A stretch of DNA of 64,000 bases from Moniliella sp. 'wahieum' (Eukaryota; Basidiomycota; Moniliellomycetes; Moniliellales; Moniliellaceae). The stretch covers positions 124,001-188,000 of the forward strand of contig RSEE01000114.1 of the NCBI GenBank assembly GCA_003971905.1. Reading direction: 5' to 3'. The notes under the pieces were generated by a model. The model did no database searches, had not been told where the DNA came from, and saw only the letters and a program-made list of their open reading frames with translations. This document shows, in pieces, positions 56,758 to 64,000 of the stretch. The position numbers were made by a program, and so were the translations under genes. How positions within the stretch are numbered: position 1 is the first letter of the stretch; the number at the start of each line of letters is the position of its first letter.

Positions 56758-57629
56758 CGTCCAGGTGCCAGAGAGCATGCACCGTATCGATCGAGGCAAC
56801 GGAAGGCGCACAACTGCAGCCTTTCAGGCTGATTTCGTGCGCCATAAGTTTCCATTCTACTTTCTCGGCCTCTCACCAAGAGCTCACTGCCGCCAAGCTG
56901 GTACGTACTGGCCCCGCCTCTTCACGCGTTGCTCTCCTCGCAATATGGCCACAATAACTTATACTTCACCCGTTCTCATCAGCGCTTCTGTTGCTACGCA
57001 CCGAACGGCATTGACTTCCAGAGGGAAATGGGACGTGTCTTACACATCACAGCTTCCCTGACCCATCTGCCCTGTGCACAGTCTTGCTCAACCGGAGTCT
57101 GAACAGCAGCAACCGCTGCAGTGGCATTTTTAGTGCCATCGCTGTCTCTTTGTCCGATCATAAGTACGTCCCCACCCCGTTGTCGTCCAGCAAGTCATCT
57201 GACTTTTTTTACTCATCGCTCCGCAAGCTATCTACTGGGCTGGACGAGTGCATGGGAGAATTTCGAGGCCATTGCGGACACGCATCTTCCGCAAGGTTAC
57301 CCTGAAAATTGCATCGCCTGGCGTGCGACCCGTGTACAATTCACCCACCACCGTCACATCGCAGTAACCCGGGCATAAATAACAGACGAGGAGGATGCAC
57401 GGGACATCAAAGGCACTGCAGTCAATCTCTTTGGCACAGAGGGCACAGATGGCGAGGACGACGACCGCACAGACGACTCTGAGACTGAAGAGTGATTTGG
57501 CGGCTATACATTCCAAAGACCTCTCAATGGCAAGCCCCCAAGTCCACATTGACCCATCGCAATGCAAAAAAGTACCCTCGAAGACGATTGCACTGCATTC
57601 GATGGTGCTAGAATAAGTAGTAGTATAAA

Positions 57630-57944
57630 ATGCATAGGAGGATCAGATTGGTCAGATACGTCGCCCATGTGCACGTCAATGACGTTTCTGACGTTCAAGG
57701 GGGTGACGTCGGCGACATATCTGACGTTCAAGGGGATGACATCGAGGACATAACTGACCTGCAGGGGGATGACATCGAGGACATATCTGACGTTCAGGGT
57801 GGTGACATCGGCGACGTCACTGACCTGCAGCGAGCTGACAGAATTGTCTCACCCACGGCAAATTACTCCTCTGACATCCCTAAGGTCACGTCCATTTCAT
57901 TGGCAGACTTAAGAAGGCTGGGACAGGGGGAACGCTACGTCTAA
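57630..57944 (+). CDS. 104-residue ORF with five 11-residue Asp-rich repeats (unknown)
   Basis: The ATG at 57630 opens MHRRIRLVRYVAHVHVN. Five 11-residue repeats follow, DVSDVQGGDVG, DISDVQGDDIE, DITDLQGDDIE, DISDVQGGDIG and DVTDLQRADRI, then a non-repeat end with VTSISLADLRRLGQGERYV. The consensus D(I/V)xD(V/L)QGxD(I/V)x is strongly acidic and evenly spaced. No family is recognised. It lies 45 nt from the stop of the truncated LINE on the other strand. It could be a small gene, an exon of the upstream unidentified gene, or a coding minisatellite without function. Confidence 0.4.
   Translation: MHRRIRLVRYVAHVHVNDVSDVQGGDVGDISDVQGDDIEDITDLQGDDIEDISDVQGGDIGDVTDLQRADRIVSPTANYSSDIPKVTSISLADLRRLGQGERYV
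57681..57845 (+). repeat. 33-bp minisatellite x5
   Basis: Five 33-bp units such as GACATATCTGACGTTCAAGG plus 13 bases, with substitutions but no length change, so the 11-residue period and frame are kept. Confidence 0.85.
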
Positions 57945-57989
57945 ACCTAACCGTTCATCTTGCGGGGTTACTTAGGGGCGCCACCAGGG

Positions 57990-59218
57990 TCAAGGAACCA
58001 GGGGGATCGCCAGGATATCAGGACCCTCCGGCTCACGCCATCCGGTCCCGTACCCTAATAGGAAGCGCGTATGGACACGGAAGAACGTGGTTGACATCCG
58101 AGCGAGAAACCATTTCCACTGAGACTTAGTAGCCAACTCCTTCCAATGCGCAAACAACTTGCTCGCCGTCTTGGTGCCGTAGTATCCTCGCGTCGTCAAA
58201 ACCAGGGGGAAAAACCGCTCTTGAGTGCGTCCCTGGTACTTGGCGTTCTTGTCGCATTCTGCTTGTTCAAGCAGCCGAAGCAGTTCCTTCTCCCAGCGTT
58301 CCAAAGGCGACGCAGTGCTCTCATGCACCACCCGTCGGTACGCGCTCTGCGCCTCCAGCGATCCCGTGTCACGCAGCGTGTGGTCTACCTCCATTCCTGA
58401 TCCTCCGAGTGCTCCGGGCCCCATCACGCGGTAATCGGTGCGCTGTGCCTTCCGTCCGCGCCTCGTCCCATCCTCCTCCTCCACCCTAGGTTCGTTGTGG
58501 ACGTGGGTGTCGGGGATGGAGCGTAGGAGCTGGAGGATGGGCTCCCGCACTGCCTCATGCAACGCACCAAACTTGGCCTGGGAGCGTGTGCAGGACATGA
58601 TGTGTTCCAGCGAGGACATGACGCCGCACTTGCACATGCTGCGCGTGGTGCGGCACAGCGTGCGGAGCTGGAGACCAACCTGGACCTGCTGGTCAGAGAG
58701 CTTGAGGTACGGGACGGACGGAATGGCGGAGAGCCAGTTGTGGCTCAGCGGGTTGCTGTGCTCAACCACATGACGACCATCGGCAGCGTCCAGCTTCTGG
58801 AGCAGCTCCTGTCGACTTTTCTCCCACATCTCGCGGCAGCGCTGGCGTTGCTTCGTAAATGCGTTGGCCTCTGCTGTTTGCGGTCCCGAACGGTCAACAT
58901 AAGTGGTAATAAGATAGTCGTTGACCTCGTTGGCCGCGGCACGGGCGTGGGGCGCGATATACGAGTAAAGCGGGCTGCCGCATCCTCCTAGCCGGAGAGG
59001 CAGGCTCATGAGCATGTCGAAGTGGCCGTCCTTGGCACCTTGGGGGTCCTCGTCGCCCCGGATCCGTCGGAACTCCGTACAGATGAAGGCATCGATCTCG
59101 GCCAGCACTTCGTCTAGCTCTCCTTCCATCTGCATGGTGCGGAGCAGGTGGCGCAGCTTGGTCTTATAGCGAGATTTAGATACTGGCCAAACGAAGTACA
59201 GATTATGGCCGTGCTTTT
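57990..59218 (-). mobile_element. 5'-truncated non-LTR retrotransposon (LINE), 3' end of the RT polyprotein
   Basis: An unbroken frame of about 400 codons, open from 59218 to the stop at 57990 (first Met at 59135). It begins in the reverse-transcriptase thumb (KSRYKTKLRHLLRTMQMEGE, LPLRLGGCGSPLYSYIAPHA). It continues with a helical stretch and a CxC...H...C zinc knuckle (MCKCGVMSSLEHIMSCTRSQ), as in many LINE C-termini. After that come TDYRV, MEVDHTL, KYQGRTQERFFPLVLTTRGY and a Trp/Phe-rich end. The D...EVD...K-x-x-x-K-Y...PLVLTT pattern suggests a PD-(D/E)XK-like endonuclease as in R2/CRE-type elements (inference). The finger and palm domains are absent upstream, consistent with the 5' truncation typical of LINE insertions. 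No poly-A tail or target-site duplication was identified. Confidence 0.65.
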
Positions 59219-60720
59219 AAACCATTTTTTCCGGGAACTTGGTTTTATCCCATACCCACCCGCAGCCGTGTTCTCAGCGATAACTAAGAAGCACACAGAC
59301 GGCCGTACGAGAATAACTCGACCGAGAGGTCGCACAGGTCGAGGACAACACACTTGGTTAAGACGGCCGAGACAGGGTTGTTTAACGTCTTTACATCTAC
59401 GCGTTTGTGCGAGAACCACAGTCCAGTGTTGACGTTGTAGAATCAATCCACAGGCCACCGAATGCTGAGGCAAGGAGAGATTGTGGGCTCAGCCGGGCTC
59501 GCCCACCTGCATTGGCCCATGACGTCACGCTCCTTTTCACAGAGCGAGTCGGCTAGTTCAAAAACACTCTCTTCTTCCCACGGATGTGTCGCGGGCATGC
59601 CACGCTCAGTACTGTTCTGTGCACACATACTATCTCCTTCTCACCTTCATCGTTGAAACACAGCCTGTTTTAAGGACGGACGCTGTACGGCGAGAGATAG
59701 GGGAGCTTTCCGCCTTTCAGTGTCCTCAGTCGATCGGCGGTATCATGTTGGAGGTGTTATTTTGAAATGGCTACATGATGGGTCGTCTGCGGGTGCTGAT
59801 AAGCCACAATGAATCGTCTCGTGAAAAAGCCAATTGTTCGCGGCAAGGGCAGCTTGCTTACTTCTTGCTCTTTCCTCCCAGTTGCGTGGCTCAAAACTTG
59901 GTGCGAATTTGACTTCCCGCGCATAGGTTCGGACGTGGACCAGATTGGGGCGAGGGAGGCAAATGGGGCTTACAGGCGCCCCGTCTCTGCCCGTGACCAC
60001 AGCCAGCCCAACGTCGCTTGGCCTGCTTATTCTCTTTGTGGGAAGAGGAATTGAAGTGCAGTATCCGTGTTACCAGGCCCTTGTCTGCGCCGTCTATGTG
60101 TTTTGTGTGGGTTCTCGACGCCTTTTGCTTGGCAAGTGCTCCTTGGCTTTCCCTTTGCCATGGGGTCGAGGGTGTGCGTCCGAGCTCGCGTTGCGAAGCT
60201 GGGAGATGGAAGGGGTCTGTACGCCGGGCCGGACAGACTCAGGCGCCGTCACACTCCCGTCCCGCTTGTAGCAAAATGCCACGGCCGACACGGGCGTTGT
60301 TGACGGTGGGCGCGCAACACAGTGTGAGAGTCATAGCTGATTGAATAGCGCTGTTAGTACGCCGTGAAGAGGATTTTGGTGTTGGCTATAAAAGACAGTG
60401 GATATAGAGTGGGCGACGGCCAACAGATGGCCGATGGTGAGAGAGAGCGGGGTGTCCTCATAGCTGAGGATGCGTGGTCGGCTGTTGAGTCCATGCCTGC
60501 GCCGGACGTGTGCGACGAGTGAGACGAGCTGAGGTTAAAGCACGTCAACGCCATCCACATCGGCGCCCCCGTGAAATCGAAGGGCGAAGGCGCGCTCAGT
60601 TGAACATTCCAAAGACCGACTGCTGACTGGACTGACGTCATCGGCGCCTGGCGGCGGCCACAACACGTGGAAGCGCGTCGGCGCCATCCTGGGCCACCCC
60701 CCCGCCCCGCCACCTCCGCA
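59219..60720. other. Intergenic, no gene seen
   Basis: Flank of the truncated LINE and upstream region of the acid phosphatase gene; short ORFs only. Confidence 0.5.
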
Positions 60721-62610
60721 ATGGCCGCGCCCGATGCCGCTGGCCAGGCCATGGACCCGCGCCGCCCCGATATACTTGCGCCCGAGTATGTCCAAGCTAC
60801 CGACCGCCGCGGCGATGGCGCCGGCAGCTACGGCCGCGCCCAGCACCCGCTGCTCGCCTGGACCCCGCCCCCCACTCTCCCCGGCGCGACCGCGCCGCTG
60901 CGACTGGCCCAGGTCCACTACTTTCTCCGCCACGGCGAACGCGCGCCGGTCCGCGAGCGTCTTGCCCACGCCTCTCCTCCCATCCCCACGCACTGGAACT
61001 TCTGCCAAGAGACCAACCGCTTCCGCCTCTCCGTCCTCCAGCGCCACACCCAGCTTGCCCGTGCGTCCTCCTCTCCCGAACCCACCATCGCCGCCTCCGA
61101 TCCCGCGGCCCAGGTGTGCGAAAAACTGTCGTTTGCCCGGGCCGACGCTAGCTTGGCCTCCGATTCACCCCCGCCGACGGCCAATCCGTTCCACCCGGCA
61201 TATACCAGCAGCACTGCCACCGCCACCGCCACATCCAACACCAGCCCACAGCTCGGCCCGCTGCCGCTCGCGCGGCGTGCAGTCGAAGCGGTGGACGGGC
61301 GTGGTGAGGCCGACGCCCTCCAGCCGGGCAACTGTCTCTGGGGCGAGCTGACAGACGTGGGGCGAGCTTCGACGTATGCGCTCGGTACGCGCCTCAAGCG
61401 TCTCTACATTGACCATCTCGGGCTCATCCCGCCCTTGCCCACGTTGACCCAGGCCGAGGGCGATGCGTGGATCTACATGCGTCATACGAATGTGCTCCGT
61501 TGTGCCGAGTCGCTGCAGAACGTAGTTGCTGCACTCTTGGAGCCGGGGAACCCCGTCGGCAGCGGGTCGGCAGCGGCAGCGGTGGCGCCCGTGACCGCGC
61601 CCAACGCGTATTTGCCCACCCTGAGGGTGCGCAACTCGTCGGATGAAAACCTGGTGCCCAATACGGCCGCCTGTCCCATCCTGCGCCGCTTGTTGCGTGA
61701 CTTTTCGGACCGCGCGGCGCGGCGCTGGAACCCAATCTTGGCTGGGTTCGACAGCCAACTTGCGCCGCAAAACGATGGTCGTCCGCTGAGGGTGGACAGC
61801 CAGCCGCGGCTGTCGGGGTGTTTGATACGTTGAACGCAGCCTTGGCGCATGGCCTGCCCGTTCCGGCTCCGTTTGATCCGCTTACACGGCGCCTCATGGA
61901 GCGGGCGGTGGTGGACGAATGGCTTGGGGGATACGTGACCCGGTCTGAGCGCGCCCGCACGCGTGTCCGCCGCCTTGGCTTGGGTCCGCTCTTGGTCCGC
62001 CTCGCAGACCAGCTTGAAACCAAGGCGTCGCTCCCGCCGCCAGCGCCGGGCACGTCGGGCCCAGGCGCGCAAGGCAGCGCCTATCAACAAGGAGCCAAAG
62101 CGACACGGGCGATGCTCGACCGGCGGACGGGACGCGCTTGGCAGTGTATGCGGCGCATGACACGACCCTGTCTGTGCTGCTGGCGACGCTGGACGTGTAC
62201 GAGGCACGCTGGCCCGCATTCAGTGCATCACTGGGGATTGAACTCTTTGCAGACGATCGACCTTCGGAGCGGCGGCCTTCGTTGGCGGGGCAGGCCGCGC
62301 GGGCGCTGGTGGGACTGGTGGGGCTGGGACCCGGTGGGGCCCGGCAGGAAGAGGAGGCTGGGCGACTGGGGTCGCGGCCGCATTATGTCCGGCTGCGCTA
62401 CGGCGACGACCGCTCCTGTTGCCTGTCTGCAGTGCCCCGGGCAAGCATCTCGCCTACACCGACCCGGCCACAGGCGAGCGGCACACCCACCCGGAGTTCT
62501 GCACTCTCGAGGCATTCGTCGCCGCGCTCCGGTCGATTGGGCCAACCAGCCCCAAGGAGTACGCCGAGCTGTGCGAGTTGCCCATGGAGCCGATCCACTT
62601 CCGGCAATAA
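60721..62610 (+). CDS. Histidine acid phosphatase family protein
   Basis: A branch-2 histidine phosphatase that hydrolyses phosphomonoesters through a phospho-His intermediate. The start at 60721 gives MAAPDAAGQAMDPRRPDILA. The catalytic RHGERAPVR lies at residues 70-78 (about 60928), followed by LWGELTDVGRASTYALGTRL, AWIYMRHTNVLRCAESLQN and NSSDENLVPNTAACPILRRL. After slips come FDTLNAALAHGLPVP, RLMERAVVDEWLGGYV, and the second catalytic motif in VYAAHDTTLSVLLATLDVYE (about 62140-62200). The end is EYAELCELPMEPIHFRQ, stop at 62610. The DE/HD motif order and the RHxxVxRxxESLQ-like helix fit lysophosphatidic-acid-phosphatase-type (ACP6-like) members. No signal peptide is visible, so it is not an obvious secreted phosphatase. 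Slips lie near 61830, 62135 and 62410. Confidence 0.8.
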
Positions 62611-63525
62611 ATGTGACCAACCCCAAGATGTATCCTTCTGCCCTCTCCTCCCGTAGCCCACCCGACCACCATTACCGTCAATATCTTCGCCCAACACCCC
62701 CCAGCCGCCAGCCACGAGCGGAACTCTGGGACCCAGATGTGTCTTCACGCACCTCAACAACACGCTCATCGATCGTCAAGCTCTGCGCCGACAACGACTC
62801 GCGTGTGAACACTACCCCTCCCTGCATACACCCTCTGAACCGTTCGGCAGTCGGTGTCGGCCCCTATTTGCAACTGCAGTGTACTCCCCCACACATGTCC
62901 TTGCGTCACATCTTCTTCTTTGACCTCAACATCTGGGACTGGACCCGGAGCAGAAAGATTGCCCTCGGCCACCCCGCCCCACTGGCTAGCCACATTGATT
63001 AATCTCCATTCATCGCTATGCTCTCGGTTGAGAGTTGAGTGTGGGGCATGTTGGTTCGTTTGCATGTGTTCCCCGCACTCTTCTGCATCTGCTGCTGCTG
63101 CTGTATCCAAGCGGGCCGATGAGGATTGATGAGGGGAACCGACTCTCTTGCATAGTCGATATACTGTTCGGCGCACTGGGCTTGCTGCCCACACTTGCGT
63201 CTTTGCCCAATTTGCTTGTAATCCTTTGCCTTTTCCCCTGCTTGGAGCCAGCACCACGTTGCCGTGCACATGCACCAGATAGCATGAGGACGGTCTGACC
63301 ACCAGGGCAAAAAGCTCTCGGTAGTAAGCAGACCATGCTCCGCTTGTCCTCTTCCGGGGAAGATAAGTACGCCCTGACCATGAGGCCGATGGGTGCGGGT
63401 GCGGACATGGTTACGCCTTAAGTGCGTACCACAAAAAGGTGCTCCGGCCAGATGAACCCTCCGGCGCCCCAGTCCCATCGAAGCAACCGGACCCCATCCA
63501 CGCCATGGTCCACCTTCCAAGCCAG
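62611..63525. other. Intergenic, no gene seen
   Basis: The 3' flanks of the acid phosphatase and the LRR gene (convergent). Overlapping ORFs on both strands, none with motifs. Confidence 0.5.
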
Positions 63526-64000
63526 TCATGCACGAGTCAGTAGGCTGTACGAACGAAATGAACCCCATCCGAGCCCCCAAGCCAAACCATCTTCCACACG
63601 TACCGTCCAAACGCGATGGCGGAATCCGATCTGGGTCAACGTTGGTGCCGCGCCTTGAGCAATTGAGACCAAGTCCTCCTCCTCGAGCTGGCACTGAGAC
63701 CGAGCGGAGCTCAAGATGTGCAGGGTGCGTAAGTGCGGGCAGCGAGCGAGGTAGGTGGTGATTCGCTGAGCCTGGTCGTCCGCCTCGTACAGGTGCACGA
63801 CCAAGTCTTCCAATTGAGTAGCCGTGCGCGTGAGCAAATCCAGTTGGTCCAAGCTCATCCCGATCCCATAGATGCGGATCGTCCTCAGAGTGCGGAGGGG
63901 TAGTAGGGCCCGCAGCAGGCCCCAGTCTAATGAGGGACCGGACATGGGCAGGAGTTCGTCCTCGTCCTCGGAAACGCCACTATCCCCGAACCTTGCGGAC
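63526..64000 (-). CDS. Leucine-rich-repeat protein, C-terminal part (F-box/LRR-like)
   Basis: The 5' part lies beyond the window; the frame is open to 64000. It begins with an acidic linker (SGVSEDEDELLPMSGPS), then repeats of the form LPLRTLRTIRIYGIGMSLDQ, LTRTATQLEDLVVHLYE, YLARCPHLRTLHIL and APTLTQIGFRHRVWTV, spaced about 25 residues as in fungal LRR/F-box proteins. It ends with WGSFRSYSLLTRA and stop. No F-box is in view, so that part is inferred from family resemblance only. Confidence 0.55.
   Translation of the reverse strand, partial: SARFGDSGVSEDEDELLPMSGPSLDWGLLRALLPLRTLRTIRIYGIGMSLDQLDLLTRTATQLEDLVVHLYEADDQAQRITTYLARCPHLRTLHILSSARSQCQLEEEDLVSIAQGAAPTLTQIGFRHRVWTVRVEDGLAWGLGWGSFRSYSLLTRA

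Larger units (their letters stand above)
56221..57492 (+). other. Possible unidentified multi-exon gene
   Basis: Several stretches bounded by good splice signals run along this strand. They include MSIKIPQATHKVTPVPLG with a GTAAGA donor at about 56414, WSRVYRPRALPTRSTFKRAI and IIQRRATLSTSYLNDE before a GTGCGT donor at 56581, and, later, RISRPLRTRIFRKVTLKIAS (about 57257-57320) and the acidic DARDIKGTAVNLFGTEGTDG with GEDDDRTDDSETEE and stop at about 57492. They cannot all be joined in one frame from sequence alone. The protein family is not recognised; the middle part is Arg-rich and the end strongly acidic. It may be a decayed gene. Confidence 0.3.

Noticed and set aside
57940-57960. Telomere-like CTAAACCTAACC
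   Set aside because: Only one degenerate copy, not an array.

Overview
The window is nuclear DNA of a fungus. The gene set includes a plasma-membrane H+-ATPase tail, Met8, a Pmt mannosyltransferase, a Saf1-type F-box/RCC1 protein, a class I myosin with SH3, and an Mrn1/Nrd1-type RNA-binding protein. Genes are GC-rich and closely packed, with few, short introns (about 45-150 nt, GTA(C/T)GT donors, some TACTAAC branch sites). This fits Dikarya, perhaps a basidiomycete, but I cannot fix the phylum from sequence alone. Almost every conserved gene is broken by one-base frame changes at runs of identical or simple bases, with no splice signals there. I read these mainly as assembly indels, so gene spans below are envelopes across several frames.

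Left part (1-38 kb): the C-terminus of PMA1; WDR8/WRAP73 (-); TMED10/Erv25-type p24 cargo receptor (-); proteasome alpha-7 PRE10 (-), divergent from MYO1 (+); an LC8 dynein light chain with an unusual repeat-bearing N-terminus (+); an unidentified short gene; a DUF1308/UPF0415 protein (+); a lipocalin-like protein (+); the splicing helicase PRP16 (+), convergent with the sirohaem enzyme MET8 (-), which is divergent from SCO1 (+); NAA50 (-), divergent from HSBP1 (+); seryl-tRNA synthetase (-); a four-RRM Mrn1/Nrd1 protein (+); a GCIP-domain protein (+); and a protein O-mannosyltransferase (+).

Middle (38-49 kb): a gene-poor 3.8-kb stretch with tandem 7-mers, then SCS7 (sphingolipid fatty-acid 2-hydroxylase), TOM22 (-), a SAF1-like F-box/RCC1 gene and a PIG-Y/Eri1-like two-helix protein.

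Right part (49-64 kb): about 9 kb of lower-GC DNA without a convincing conserved gene. It holds an imperfect inverted repeat, a duplicated exon-intron module with perfect TACTAAC sites, two ORFs sharing Asp-rich repeat motifs, and a 5'-truncated non-LTR retrotransposon tail (-). GC-rich housekeeping sequence resumes with a histidine acid phosphatase (+) and the C-terminal part of a leucine-rich-repeat protein (-) cut by the window end.

The genes are mostly independent housekeeping functions (secretory pathway, mitochondria, proteasome, splicing, translation) and no biosynthetic cluster is evident. The most unusual window-wide signal is the recurrence of tandem repeats with a 7-bp unit but different sequences in many intergenic gaps.
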